Shown: positions 20,786-29,273 of the stretch, one piece after another
Numbering within the stretch: the first letter of the stretch is position 1
Layout of the letters: each line of letters starts with the position of its first letter
Source: a virus
Strand: one strand, 5' to 3'
DNA length: 39,188 nucleotides
IMG/VR virus record: IMGVR_UViG_3300032893_000156
Coordinates: 1 to 39,188 of that record
The notes under the pieces: model-generated
Seen by the model: the letters and a program-made list of their open reading frames with translations, nothing else
Database searches by the model: none
What the model was told of the DNA's origin: nothing
Made by a program: the position numbers and the translations under genes

Positions 20786-21376
20786 TCACCCTGGGATGTT
20801 GATATTCGCCTGCCCACCAGCGGCGGTTTTTCCAAGCTGTTGCGCGAAGGATTCGCCGAGGACATCCATGAAACTCGGCTGTTCTGCAGCCTTGGCCGCG
20901 ATACTCAAATCGCCCTGAGCGAGTTGCCCTTGTTCTTCGGCCAACTGATTCTCCATGCCTTCCTTTGCTTGCCGTCCGCCAAGCACCGCTTCGTTGTAGC
21001 CAACACCGGAAGCGAGACGGCGTTCAGTTGCTGCCGCTTCTTCGGCTCCAAGTGCGCGCTGATTCTCATGCTGCATCCGTTCTGTTGCCGCGATCGCGCC
21101 ACCCGCGTTCTGCCCGGAGCGTACTGCCTGTCCCTGTAGCATCTGGCCGGCGTTCTCAGCGAAACCAGCGGCAGTGTCCGCGAGTTCCTGATTCTGCGCG
21201 GTTTGAACTTGCCCACCTTGGACATAGGGATTGTTGGCCTTGAATGCGTTCAGTTCATCGCCATAGCCGGTAATATCGTTTTGCGCTGTATTGAACGAGG
21301 TGTTCGCGTTGGCGTTATAGACTTTGTTTTGTTTGCTGGCAGTCGAAAGGACGTCAGTCTCTTGGTTTCGGCTCAC
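20786..21376 (-). CDS. Internal virion protein candidate (196 residues)
   Basis: Starts at GTG 21376, overlapping the preceding TGA (GTGA). It is rich in Ala, Gln, Asn and Gly with long helices (QTAQNQELADTAAGFAENAGQMLQGQAVRSGQNAGGAIAATERMQ, and EEAAATERRLASG). There is no hydrophobic span. Such Ala/Gln-rich helical proteins placed just before the large internal protein resemble T7 gp14-type ejection proteins in position and composition, but I see no clear sequence match. It is a virion or ejection protein by context. Confidence 0.65.
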   Translation of the reverse strand: MSRNQETDVLSTASKQNKVYNANANTSFNTAQNDITGYGDELNAFKANNPYVQGGQVQTAQNQELADTAAGFAENAGQMLQGQAVRSGQNAGGAIAATERMQHENQRALGAEEAAATERRLASGVGYNEAVLGGRQAKEGMENQLAEEQGQLAQGDLSIAAKAAEQPSFMDVLGESFAQQLGKTAAGGQANINIPG

Positions 21377-21879
21377 GCTTCTACCTCCATAGGTTGCTCT
21401 TTGCTTTCCCGCTCGCGTCGTTTCGCGTAGAACCGTTGCAACGCTGCATTTTCCTCGGCATCAAGGCGGCGGTAAAAATCAATGTTGCGACTCTTTATCA
21501 TCCCAAGAATACGTTGTAACCCGTGCTCCATGTCAGAAACTCGCTCGGGTGGAACAAGGATGTGAAAGTCCTCATAGCCGCGCTGTCGCAGCATCCAGAA
21601 CACCGCATCCTGTTCGTGCATTGAGCACACCGTTGCCTCGGCGTCGATGCCATAGCAGGTATGCTCCACCGTCCGCTCGTAGATGTGACCTTGCACTACT
21701 TCGCCCGTTTCCAGACTGACTGCCGCCAGAGCGAGAACGATGTTCGGCATTCTCTGACCGTGCGCATCAAATACCACAGGCAATCCATAGCTCGTTTTGT
21801 CACGCTCATTCTGCTCACGTAGCTTCTCTTCGAGTACGGGAATATCCTCGGGCCGCATCTCCCGCAGTTTCGTCTTCAT
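21373..21879 (-). CDS. GNAT-like protein in the internal-core gene cluster
   Basis: 168 residues from ATG 21879, overlapping the previous TGA (ATGA). REMRPEDIPVLEEKLREQNE, PNIVLALAAVSLETGEVVQGHIYE and the helix-rich middle (EQDAVFWMLRQRGYEDFHILVP) resemble the GNAT acetyltransferase fold. The acetyl-CoA P-loop (R/Q-x-x-G-x-G/A) is not evident, so it may be catalytically dead. In T7-like phages a GNAT-fold protein (gp13) sits at the same place, before the internal core proteins, and is needed for virion assembly. The fold call is tentative. Confidence 0.6.
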   Translation of the reverse strand: MKTKLREMRPEDIPVLEEKLREQNERDKTSYGLPVVFDAHGQRMPNIVLALAAVSLETGEVVQGHIYERTVEHTCYGIDAEATVCSMHEQDAVFWMLRQRGYEDFHILVPPERVSDMEHGLQRILGMIKSRNIDFYRRLDAEENAALQRFYAKRRERESKEQPMEVEA

Positions 21880-22151
21880 TGTTTCGGGCCGTCTCCACGT
21901 CGCACGTTCACGTGTTTTTCAAGATACGCTGCTACCTTGCGGTGATGGTCATTCAGTTTCTTGAGTTCATCGGCTTTGATCTGCGCGAAGTCCGCAATGT
22001 CGGTTGACTTGATATGTCCGCAGTGAGGACACGAAAGCACTCCAAACTCGTGAACGAGATGATGCTCGCCTTTCGTGTCCGGGTTATGGAACACAACTAC
22101 GTGACGGGACTTATCCGTCTCTACCCACTCGTCTTTGATTCGCCAGGTCAT
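21876..22151 (-). CDS. Small zinc-binding protein (CPHCGH)
   Basis: 91 residues. MTWRIKDEWVETDKSRHVVVFHNP then HHLVHEFGVLSCPHCGHIKSTD holds CPHCGH and several histidines, probably one zinc site, followed by a charged helix (IKADELKKLNDHHRKVAAYLEKHV). Start ATG 22151 shares a base with the previous stop (TAATG). It lies among tail and internal-core genes, so it is probably a minor virion or assembly protein. No family name can be given. Confidence 0.7.
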   Translation of the reverse strand: MTWRIKDEWVETDKSRHVVVFHNPDTKGEHHLVHEFGVLSCPHCGHIKSTDIADFAQIKADELKKLNDHHRKVAAYLEKHVNVRRGDGPKQ

Positions 22152-22591
22152 TATCTATAAACGTGCCAAACCGCCGACATCGCAGTTGGGGTTCTCGATG
22201 ATGCAGACGGATTGCATACGTAAAAGTTGACGTTGCCAGAAGTCGGCACTGAATAGACCTGCAACCATGAGTAGAGGTTTGAACTGCTCGGCGCTGCGCT
22301 TAGAGAAAACCCAATCGTATCTGACGTTGCAACTCCGCTGGCTGCTGTCATTACTACAGTCGCACAAGAGCCTGATGAAATCGCGGACGTTCCTAAAGCA
22401 GTCGTGCCCGAAGCGACCGTGATTGTCACCGTTCCTGATGATGGAAACGTTGCTGTCGAACTGATGCCTGTGCCGCCGTTCGTCTTTGCGAGCAATCCTG
22501 TAACCTGCGTTGGCAGGTTGATGACGGTGACGGCTCCGAGACAAAAGATGGTGCATGCGAGAAGTCCTAGAAAAATCGCCCTGCGCGCCAT
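22151..22591 (-). CDS. Fibre-like secreted/anchored protein (146 residues)
   Basis: Residues 1-22 (MARRAIFLGLLACTIFCLGA...) form a signal peptide or membrane anchor. Then comes LPTQVTGLLAKTNGGTGISSTATFPSSGTVTITVASG, where the L--TNGGTG piece is a hallmark of phage tail-fibre/receptor-binding proteins. The rest is Ser/Thr/Gly-rich beta sequence. Start ATG 22591 follows the previous TAA directly. A hydrophobic start on a fibre-like protein is unusual and is shared by the preceding gene, which suggests the pair arose by duplication. Confidence 0.7.
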   Translation of the reverse strand: MARRAIFLGLLACTIFCLGAVTVINLPTQVTGLLAKTNGGTGISSTATFPSSGTVTITVASGTTALGTSAISSGSCATVVMTAASGVATSDTIGFSLSAAPSSSNLYSWLQVYSVPTSGNVNFYVCNPSASSRTPTAMSAVWHVYR

Positions 22592-23221
22592 TTAGTACCT
22601 GTAATTGCATATAAGTGTGGTTCCTGTCGGCGGTGCGGTTCCGTAAGTCATCGTCGCAGTAGCCAAGGTGAAATCTGCTCCACCAGCACGTTGCTGCACT
22701 CCATTTTCAAAGCAGTTCAGGCTTGCCGCAGGACTGGGAGTATGCGCCAACGTGAAGGTAACGTTTGAGCCGTTGATCGTCCCACTCGGCGTTTCGTTGT
22801 CAGCAAAGGTGCCCGTGAGAACCGTGCCACAACTGTACGTGTGAGTCGCTGTCGCATATTGCAGCGCTCCGCTCGGGCAGTTCGGAACGGAGATCCATGA
22901 ACCTGTTGCTGCGGCCGTTGTACCTAAGAATTGATCGGCTGCCGAATTTGTTGGGACGGTTGTGCCGTTATCTTTCTGGCAAGTGATGACGTTCGAGCCA
23001 GAGGTTGTGCAGTCTCCGCTCAATTCCGAAGCGCTTAGCGCGCCGGATGCCGCTCGGGTAACTCCGGTTCCAAGGTTATTTGATCCAGTGCCGCCGTTTC
23101 CGGTTGGGAGAATCCCAAGCACCTGATAAGTGAGATCGATGCGGGTAGCCGCTCCCATTAGGAAGCCAACCGAGAACAGAACGAAGATGATTGCCCATGC
23201 CTTTTGTTTAGAATATTCCAC
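22592..23221 (-). CDS. Fibre-like protein with N-terminal membrane segment (209 residues)
   Basis: Residues 8-26 (AWAIIFVLFSVGFLMGAAT) are hydrophobic. YQVLGILPTGNGGTGSNNLG is the fibre-type signature. Several Gly/Ser/Thr-rich beta segments follow, and the last 70 residues (GTINGSNVTFTLAHTP then NCFENGVQQ, TGTTLICNYRY) form a domain I know from C-termini of phage tail proteins. The start is ATG 23221. It is likely a receptor-binding or tail-decoration protein. The N-terminal segment could be a signal for export, or a hydrophobic attachment helix. Confidence 0.72.
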   Translation of the reverse strand: MEYSKQKAWAIIFVLFSVGFLMGAATRIDLTYQVLGILPTGNGGTGSNNLGTGVTRAASGALSASELSGDCTTSGSNVITCQKDNGTTVPTNSAADQFLGTTAAATGSWISVPNCPSGALQYATATHTYSCGTVLTGTFADNETPSGTINGSNVTFTLAHTPSPAASLNCFENGVQQRAGGADFTLATATMTYGTAPPTGTTLICNYRY

Positions 23222-23231
23222 GAGTCCCCTC

Positions 23232-24086
23232 CTACGAATTCACGCCAAACATGACGTTCAAATCCTGAGTTAAGCGGCCACCGTTATTGCCGAGTGTCCC
23301 ACCGCCGCCGGTTGAACCGCTCCCAGCATAGACAGCTCCAACGGGCTCAAGATCATCTTGCAAAATATCTGCCAGTGTTCCCGCAAGGCGAAACTGCGAA
23401 CCATCCCACCCAACAAATTGGTCGTTTGCTAGGGGTGTTCCAACAATCGTTGCCGATGGCCGAAGCGATTGCGCGACGCCTTTCTGTGCAACGTAAGGTG
23501 TGAACGGTCCACCGGTGCCACTGATTGACACTGAGGGGCTTGTCCCTGCAAGTCCCCACTGCACCATCGCAAAATTGGTTTGATTAAAAGCCGCTGCAGG
23601 CGATAAGGCACTTGAACCGACGTAGCCCGCATCAATGGGAGCCACTTTGTTGATCTGGTAATCCGACCAAGATTTCTTGTCAAAGCTCGATCGCAGCCGA
23701 AAGTAGTAGTTCCCACCCGGCGACTGGATCGACACTGAGGTATTCGTTGTTGCCGGAAGCGTGGTTACGTTCTTCGTGAAGCTGGCTAGCCGTGAGTAAC
23801 TGATCTCGTGGTAGATCGGCGTCCGCGCTCCTGCGGGGTTGGCGATCTCTACGCTGTAGACGGCGTTTGCGCCTGAGACCGCGTGCGTCACGCCCTTGGG
23901 AGGTGCGCTGGCATTCGCCTTGGTTCCGCCTGCTTGAATCAGGTTTCCGCCTGGGGAGAGTGCTGTCAGGTTTGCCAGCACAATCTCGTTCATCAGATTG
24001 CGGAAGTCGTCACGCGAGGACGGCGGGAGCATCCGAGCAACACTCTCCACCAAGGCCTGCGGATTCGCTTGAATCGTTTGGCTCAT
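23232..24086 (-). CDS. Tail fibre/appendage protein (284 residues)
   Basis: Starts MSQTIQANPQALVESVARML. The N-terminal 50 residues are helical and may anchor to the tail. Residues about 60-150 have a fibronectin-III-like strand pattern (THAVSGANAVYSVEIANPAGARTPIYHEISYS, SVSIQSPGGNYYFRLRSSFDKKSWSDYQ). A Gly/Ser-rich C-terminal part with DQFVGWDGSQFRLAG and GSGSTGGGGTLGNNGG follows. It is probably a distal tail component next to the two fibre-like genes. The rightward Tat-signal gene begins 18 bases beyond its start, and that gene's promoter overlaps this gene's first codons. Confidence 0.75.
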   Translation of the reverse strand: MSQTIQANPQALVESVARMLPPSSRDDFRNLMNEIVLANLTALSPGGNLIQAGGTKANASAPPKGVTHAVSGANAVYSVEIANPAGARTPIYHEISYSRLASFTKNVTTLPATTNTSVSIQSPGGNYYFRLRSSFDKKSWSDYQINKVAPIDAGYVGSSALSPAAAFNQTNFAMVQWGLAGTSPSVSISGTGGPFTPYVAQKGVAQSLRPSATIVGTPLANDQFVGWDGSQFRLAGTLADILQDDLEPVGAVYAGSGSTGGGGTLGNNGGRLTQDLNVMFGVNS

Positions 24087-24097
24087 CGGACTATACT
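24069..24097 (+). promoter_or_regulatory. Promoter of the Tat-signal gene
   Basis: TTGAAT (24069-24074), 17 bases, then TATACT (24092-24097). It is close to the sigma70 consensus (4/6 and 5/6). The expected start is at 24104-24105, the A of the ATG itself, so the mRNA is leaderless. The -35 lies inside the first codons of the oppositely oriented fibre gene. Confidence 0.7.
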
Positions 24098-24104
24098 CTC
24101 GCGC

Positions 24105-24419
24105 ATGAATCGTCGAAACTTCTTAGGCATGATGGTTGGCGGTATTGCCGCTTCTGCTGCGGTGCGCACATGGCCGTTTCGGGTTTACAGTTTTCCGAAA
24201 GAAGTTCTGTGGCCACCTTCCGAGAAACAAGCTCTCTTTATCAATAACGATGGCGTGTACCGTATTTTTGGTGGATCTCGCAATGGCTGGAAAACCATTA
24301 GCCAAGAGATCGACATTGCAGAAGCGAAGCGCATATTTCCGGGCCCGTTCCACTGGCAGGATCGTGGCGGAGTTCGCTATTCGGTCCTGCAACCTGACGG
24401 CTCCGTTGTGGATGCTTAG
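24105..24419 (+). CDS. Small Tat-signal protein, rightward moron-like gene in the late block
   Basis: 104 residues. MNRRNFLGMMVGGIAASAAV is a twin-arginine signal (RRxFL plus hydrophobic core), followed by RTWPFRVYSFP, a combination I associate with phages or prophages of Acidobacteriota. The mature part is short, hydrophilic and mixed (LFINNDGVYRIFGGSRNGW, FHWQDRGGVRYSVLQPDG). It is the only rightward gene in 29 kb of leftward late genes, has its own promoter, and lacks a ribosome site (leaderless). It ends 2 bases before the stop of the 1163-residue tail gene. It may be made in a lysogen or early in infection and exported folded. Role unknown. Confidence 0.85.
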   Translation: MNRRNFLGMMVGGIAASAAVRTWPFRVYSFPKEVLWPPSEKQALFINNDGVYRIFGGSRNGWKTISQEIDIAEAKRIFPGPFHWQDRGGVRYSVLQPDGSVVDA

Positions 24420-24421
24420 CC

Positions 24422-27400
24422 TCATCGGTCGCCCACATCCCTTCCGGGTGTGACTGGAATCATATAGGTGGTCATAGCCTTGAGACTCGCCCAGTTATCC
24501 GCCTGCTTACCGTTCGTGAACCGAACGCGCCAGAATTCGTTGATTGCCGGAGGAACGCGCCGAGTAATCCCAATGTTCTGTTTCGGAGTAAGTGCAATCG
24601 GCTCCGCCTGAACTTCGTCCAGCATCTCAACCAGCTTCGTCACTCCGCCTTCGTCCGTCTCCATCGAACGGCTAGCGATGAACGAGGCAAACAGCGTACC
24701 TTGTCCGCAGGCGTTGAGGTTAAATCCTTCCGGCTTGCACACTGCTTGCATCAATCCCGAACTCATCGTTTCGTACTGGAAGTCGATACCACCGCCGTTG
24801 TCGTTGAAGACGCCCGGGGTCCGAGCATTTACCAGCCCATCGGGAGCACTCGAAGCGTGGAGTAGTTGTGTAACTTGGAAACTCGATTCCGGCATGGAGT
24901 TGAAGCTCGGACCATCAAGATAGGCATTCCCGCCGGGCGGGAGCGTGCGCCGCATCCGAACACACAGGAAAGCCGCACAGTCATGCGGAGACCACCGGCG
25001 GCAGGCATCCATTGAAATCTCGCGTCCTGAGAACGTGGAGAAGTGGATAGGATTGTTCCAACCTTCGATGTAACTCAGAACGTATTTTTTATTTGGGACG
25101 GTGCTTGCGCCTGTTGGAACCAGCACGATGACGGTATGCGTATCTTCGTCGATGCTGACTGAAATCGTGCTGCCAGCGGCCCAATTGATTTGTCCCCAGA
25201 GCCGCGGCACTTCCTTGGACATCATGTCCGGGTCACTCATGTCGTACTTGAATAACCCTTTTTCACAAGCAAAGATGATGAACTTGCCACATGCTGCCCA
25301 CGCCCTGAATCCGCATGGCCCAAGCGCTACTGCCGGATCGGAGCCACCCCACCGCCGTTGCGCCGACCAACTTGCGGGATCTCCCGTATTCGGCGAGAGC
25401 GTAAACCCGCCACTCTGCATCATGGCAAAGGGAATGCCTTTGTATTTGTCCGTCACGCCAAAGCATATGTCGCCAGCGCTTGAGATAGGAACTGGACTGA
25501 GGTCGGCATAGAAACTTTCGTAATCGCCTTCGAGACTGATCCAAGGTGCAGCCTGGTATCCTGGCACCCCGGTGACAACCAGCCGGTTGAGAGTTTCGAG
25601 GTAATCGACGCGCACGCCCGTAGGAGGAATCGTGATTTCTAGTCGGTCATCGACGTTGTTTTCTGTGGTTAGATACGTGTCAGTAAAGTTGAACCACGCT
25701 TGCGTCGTCTCGTTGTCGAGAATCACTGTCGCACTCTGTTCTACTTGGTCGACGAGTGTTTGATCAGGGTAAACGTCATTCTGTGATGGCACTTGGAGGT
25801 CAACGTTGCCAATCCAGTTAAACGGTCCAGCCTGCGTGCCGTCCGCGATTCCGAACGCGATGTATCGGCCAACCACATTCGGCATTCCTGTGAGGATGTT
25901 GAATGCTCCAATTTCGTAGCCATCGAGGTCAATGATCGTGCTGACGACGCTACCCGCGGTGAAGCCGGAGAACGTTTCTTCCTGGTTGATCCATCCCATC
26001 GCAGCGTAGCGATAGCCTTGCGTGCCGTTCGCTCCACCTGTGGCTGTGTCAGCAACGATGGCTCCGCCCGGGCCAGTGGTATTCGTGATCGGCGGATTTG
26101 GCCCTGTAGCGGCCGAGAGGATGATCGGCTGATCCTGGGCCTGATAGTAGCCTACGAGCGCGAAGGCGGAGGATGGAGGCGCGGGATCGCCTGTCGGAAC
26201 ATCCGCTTCGTAGATGCCGACACTTGAGATTGTGTAGAGTTGCTGATTATCCGGGCCAAGCGGGACTGCCACGTTCACGAGGACAGCATCATTGCCGTTT
26301 GTGTTGATAACGCTGTTTGGCGGTCCTAGCGGCGTTTCTCCTTGCGCGTTGGTGTAGGTCTGCGCAACGTACACATCACGCCCTGCCGCAAAGGTTCCTG
26401 CCGGCAGAGTGGCTGTGTTGGCTGCGGGAATATTCGTGTTGGCGCCCGCTGTGAGAAGTACGGGGCTTGTTCCGAGCGCGTGCGGGTTTCCACCATCAAA
26501 CCAGCCGCCCGGGGAGAAATTCGTCTGTGAAACCCAGATGTTGACTCCGGTGACAGTCGGGCCATAGCTTGCCGCTAAACTGACTTGGAAGCCTTGCCCT
26601 CCTGCGGTGACTTCGATGCTCGTAATTTCGCCAAGCGTGGTTTCGCCGGCACCGTTCACGAGGGTCAACGCAATCTGGTAAACCTGTCCCGAAGTCCACG
26701 TTCCGCCGACTCCTCCAACCAAAGTAACGGCGGGCGGCCCAGGCGGAGGAACTACGCTGCCTGCGGGAAGCCGCTGAATGTTTGGCTCGGTTGTTGGTGT
26801 GGGAAGCTGCCCAGCAGTAACGCGCGCAGAGCATGTCGTTGGCGGCGCTGCTCCTGTCCCTGCGCCAGTGACGTTTAGGGTTGCGCCGAGCGCCGTTGTT
26901 GTTCCGAACAGTTGATAGGTAGAAAGCGCCGGCGCGTCTGCGGAATGCGTGACGATCGCAACGTAGACTTTCGCGGCGCTTGGCCGATAGAGTGCCGGCG
27001 GAAGCCCTTGAATCCATCCAGCCATCGATGCAAGCGTTGGAATCGTAACCTGAACCTCGGTCGATCCAGCAATCGTTGTGATGAAAAGCGGCACTGACGG
27101 CAAGGTTTCGCCCTGCGGATTCACCAGCGTGATGACGATGTAGACATCTTTTCCGCTGGCAATTGTGCCACCGCTGTGCAGAGCGAGCGCCGGCTGCGCG
27201 GGAGCTGGAAGACGGTTGGCAATAACCATCGTCTTCTCTTTCCACGTGATGCCGTTGTCGTCGATCGTTCCACCTTCTGTGAGCGGAAAGATTGGAGCGT
27301 TCGCGCCAGTCGTGCCTGAGTTCTGCGCCTGGTAGGTGTGACCGTTGCCGTTTGCTGGCGTTGGAGGCGTGCAGACTTCGCCCTTGAGCACAGGCGTGTT

Positions 27401-27913
27401 CGGAAGCCAGCGGAACCCGAATGGCTTCATGCCAAAGGGATTCATGGTCTTCGCTTTGGGGTCCATGTTAGAGATCGCGCTCAGTGCTTTCAAAAGGTCG
27501 CTGTACGCGGTAAAGACTTTGTTACCAGCACTCGCCTGGATAGCGTGCGCATTCTGCGGTTCGGTGAAGTTCGTTTGTGGGAATCTCACCATATGGCCAG
27601 AGCCAACTGGATCTTCGAATTGAGATCCTTGGGTTGGCTGGAAGGCGAGTGGAAGCTGGAAAACCGGGTCCGAAGCACTTACCGGAGAGTAAAGGAAGCC
27701 GAGCAGTCCTGTGACGGGTGCCTCGTCGTCGAGGCATTGCATAGCAGCGTTGTTCCCCGCGCGAGTGACGGCCTGGGTGGGGCCGCCCGAGTCTCTAGTG
27801 AAGTCCACATTGTCACAGAGAGATGCCAGTCCGAGCGGCAGATTGGTACTGTCGTCCTGATCCACCAATCCGAGGAATCGATTTTGAACTAACGGCTTAC
27901 CAGCCCATTGCAC
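24422..27913 (-). CDS. Large tail nozzle/tubular-type protein (1163 residues)
   Basis: The N-terminus has the pattern NRFLGLVDQDDSTNLPLGLASLCDNVDFTRDSGG-TQAVTRAG, seen in large podovirus tail proteins that describe a path NxP-G-A--C-N--F. The centre holds several fibronectin-like repeats with the motif (S/A)G-(D/V)VY---T-VN-(Q/A)GET-(L/P) (for example GKDVYIVITLVNPQGETLPS, GQVYQIALTLVNGAGETTLG, GRDVYVAQTYTNAQGETPLG). The last 450 residues look like a propeller/beta-rich body. By size and place after the connector it is the best candidate for the tail nozzle (T7 gp12-like), but sequence similarity was not tested. The start is GTG 27913, with a weak ribosome site. Confidence 0.75.
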   Translation of the reverse strand: MQWAGKPLVQNRFLGLVDQDDSTNLPLGLASLCDNVDFTRDSGGPTQAVTRAGNNAAMQCLDDEAPVTGLLGFLYSPVSASDPVFQLPLAFQPTQGSQFEDPVGSGHMVRFPQTNFTEPQNAHAIQASAGNKVFTAYSDLLKALSAISNMDPKAKTMNPFGMKPFGFRWLPNTPVLKGEVCTPPTPANGNGHTYQAQNSGTTGANAPIFPLTEGGTIDDNGITWKEKTMVIANRLPAPAQPALALHSGGTIASGKDVYIVITLVNPQGETLPSVPLFITTIAGSTEVQVTIPTLASMAGWIQGLPPALYRPSAAKVYVAIVTHSADAPALSTYQLFGTTTALGATLNVTGAGTGAAPPTTCSARVTAGQLPTPTTEPNIQRLPAGSVVPPPGPPAVTLVGGVGGTWTSGQVYQIALTLVNGAGETTLGEITSIEVTAGGQGFQVSLAASYGPTVTGVNIWVSQTNFSPGGWFDGGNPHALGTSPVLLTAGANTNIPAANTATLPAGTFAAGRDVYVAQTYTNAQGETPLGPPNSVINTNGNDAVLVNVAVPLGPDNQQLYTISSVGIYEADVPTGDPAPPSSAFALVGYYQAQDQPIILSAATGPNPPITNTTGPGGAIVADTATGGANGTQGYRYAAMGWINQEETFSGFTAGSVVSTIIDLDGYEIGAFNILTGMPNVVGRYIAFGIADGTQAGPFNWIGNVDLQVPSQNDVYPDQTLVDQVEQSATVILDNETTQAWFNFTDTYLTTENNVDDRLEITIPPTGVRVDYLETLNRLVVTGVPGYQAAPWISLEGDYESFYADLSPVPISSAGDICFGVTDKYKGIPFAMMQSGGFTLSPNTGDPASWSAQRRWGGSDPAVALGPCGFRAWAACGKFIIFACEKGLFKYDMSDPDMMSKEVPRLWGQINWAAGSTISVSIDEDTHTVIVLVPTGASTVPNKKYVLSYIEGWNNPIHFSTFSGREISMDACRRWSPHDCAAFLCVRMRRTLPPGGNAYLDGPSFNSMPESSFQVTQLLHASSAPDGLVNARTPGVFNDNGGGIDFQYETMSSGLMQAVCKPEGFNLNACGQGTLFASFIASRSMETDEGGVTKLVEMLDEVQAEPIALTPKQNIGITRRVPPAINEFWRVRFTNGKQADNWASLKAMTTYMIPVTPGRDVGDR

Positions 27914-28082
27914 GCTTTGTCTCTCTGGTGTACGCTGATTGCGCTATCTGTTGGCCGTTGGCAATTGTCGGCAAATTTTGCAAGCGATTAGAAGTCTGCA
28001 AAACAATCAACTGCTGAACTTCCAATGGCAGCCTAATCCGAGGCCCGGGCCGGACTGCGAAACCGGCCCAACTCGGCCAATC
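27914..28082 (-). other. 169-base gap with a GC-rich hairpin
   Basis: This gap between the 132-residue gene and the nozzle-type gene has no convincing gene. It contains a 7-base-pair hairpin, GGGCCGG (28047-28053) with CCGGCCC (28063-28069), and a 9-base loop, just after the stop of the upstream gene. There is no T run on either strand, so it is more likely a transcript-stabilising or weak attenuating structure. No clear promoter for the tail genes is visible in the remainder. Confidence 0.6.
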
Positions 28083-28481
28083 CTATTGCTGTGCCGGGAT
28101 AGCGAAGAACAGTTGCACCGAGCCAGCAAGCTCCGCCGCAGTGTAAGCCGCGTTCGTTGCCTTCTCCGCGCCACCGGGCTCATACATGATGAGTCCGAAG
28201 TTCTTCAGCGTCGGGACGGCATTCGGGTGAATGCAGACGTAGGAGCCACCGATGTCAGCGTTGAGCACTCCGTAGAGCGTTGGCGGCTGCTGCAGGAAAT
28301 GGTTGTAGGCGTCCTTCGGGTCGGTGATTCCGCCGTCCGTGCCCTGGTTCTGGCTCGGAGTGAGGTTCAAAAGGTCGCCCACGCCGTTCACACCATAGTT
28401 GCCCGTGAATGTGGCCTGCAGCACAAAGCCTTTGTTGTTGTTGAATTCTGTCTCGCCTAGATACTGAAGTTTTACCGACAT
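28083..28481 (-). CDS. Virion protein of unknown role (132 residues)
   Basis: MSVKLQYLGETEFNNNKGFVLQATFTGNYGVNGVGDLLNLTPSQNQG is beta-rich. Further on are PTLYGVLNADIGGSYVCIHPNAVPTLKNFGLIMYEPGGAEK and a C-terminal VQLFFAIPA. The composition (Asn/Gly-rich, few charges) fits a decoration or head/tail-junction protein. The strong GAGGAGG site before ATG 28481 suggests high expression, as expected for an abundant virion protein. A hairpin follows its stop. No family was recognised. Confidence 0.72.
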   Translation of the reverse strand: MSVKLQYLGETEFNNNKGFVLQATFTGNYGVNGVGDLLNLTPSQNQGTDGGITDPKDAYNHFLQQPPTLYGVLNADIGGSYVCIHPNAVPTLKNFGLIMYEPGGAEKATNAAYTAAELAGSVQLFFAIPAQQ

Positions 28482-28508
28482 GTTGATTTCCTCCTCAGAA
28501 AATTTGTT

Positions 28509-29270
28509 CTAGTACCACAATCCCTGGCCCCACCCATACCAGCCACTTCCCGTACTATTTCCCATCTTCGCCAACCGCCGCGGGTTCTTCTGACACTGCC
28601 GAATGATGTCCGCAACGATGTTGTCGACTCCTGCTACGGCTTGCTGCTCGGCTCCGGCAAAGATCGTTGTATTGCTGCGTTCAATGCCAGTCCACGCAAG
28701 CGTTGCCGACGCCAGCACCATCGTCATGCGCGGATAGAGCATCAACTGATCTTCGTCCTTCTGCAGTGGAGGCGGATCGAAGCGTCCATAGACCTGAATA
28801 TCGGTTGGTCCCGCAACCGGAGTGATGGAGAGTTTGTAGCCAATCCACGCATAGGTGACGATGACCGCGTAGTTTCCCGGCGTGATTCCTGGCGGTTGAA
28901 CGTGGGGAAGGGTATCGCGCGGCCCGTAGGCTTCGGTGTAGAACTGCGGCAACGCACCGGCAGTCTTCACCCACATGCGAATCGGATCAAAGAGCCCGAA
29001 GAGTTGCCCGCGTGTCTGGTTGGGACCGTCCCACTTCTGATAGTCAGAGAGGTCGGAAGTTCCCTGCGGCACGGCGAGCAATTCAACGAGCGCTTCGAAG
29101 TTCTTCCCACTGGCGTTTTTGATCTGCAACGCCATTTCCTCATACGCCTGGTTGATGAGTGGAACAAGGTAGTTCCGCGAGTAGAGGTATCCAGTTTTGT
29201 CACCGGCGAGTCCCTGGATTCTCTGAATCACATCACCAAGCGTATTTGGAATGACGTTAGCCTGTGGCAT
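28509..29270 (-). CDS. Head-tail connector/adaptor-like protein (253 residues)
   Basis: ANVIPNTLGDVIQRIQGLAGDKTGYLYSRNYLVPLINQAYEEMALQI is the helical start typical of podovirus adaptor or tail tubular A-type proteins (an alpha-helical bundle that docks under the portal). The middle is beta-rich (NYAVIVTYAWIGYKLSITPVAGPTDIQVYGRFDPPP). The second helical part (YPRMTMVLASATLAWTGIERSN, NIVADIIRQCQKNPRRLAKMG) and a GWYGWGQGLWY tail follow. It lies between the head genes and the large tail protein, as expected for an adaptor. ATG 29270 has only a weak GAGAG site. Confidence 0.7.
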   Translation of the reverse strand: MPQANVIPNTLGDVIQRIQGLAGDKTGYLYSRNYLVPLINQAYEEMALQIKNASGKNFEALVELLAVPQGTSDLSDYQKWDGPNQTRGQLFGLFDPIRMWVKTAGALPQFYTEAYGPRDTLPHVQPPGITPGNYAVIVTYAWIGYKLSITPVAGPTDIQVYGRFDPPPLQKDEDQLMLYPRMTMVLASATLAWTGIERSNTTIFAGAEQQAVAGVDNIVADIIRQCQKNPRRLAKMGNSTGSGWYGWGQGLWY

Positions 29271-29273
29271 GGG

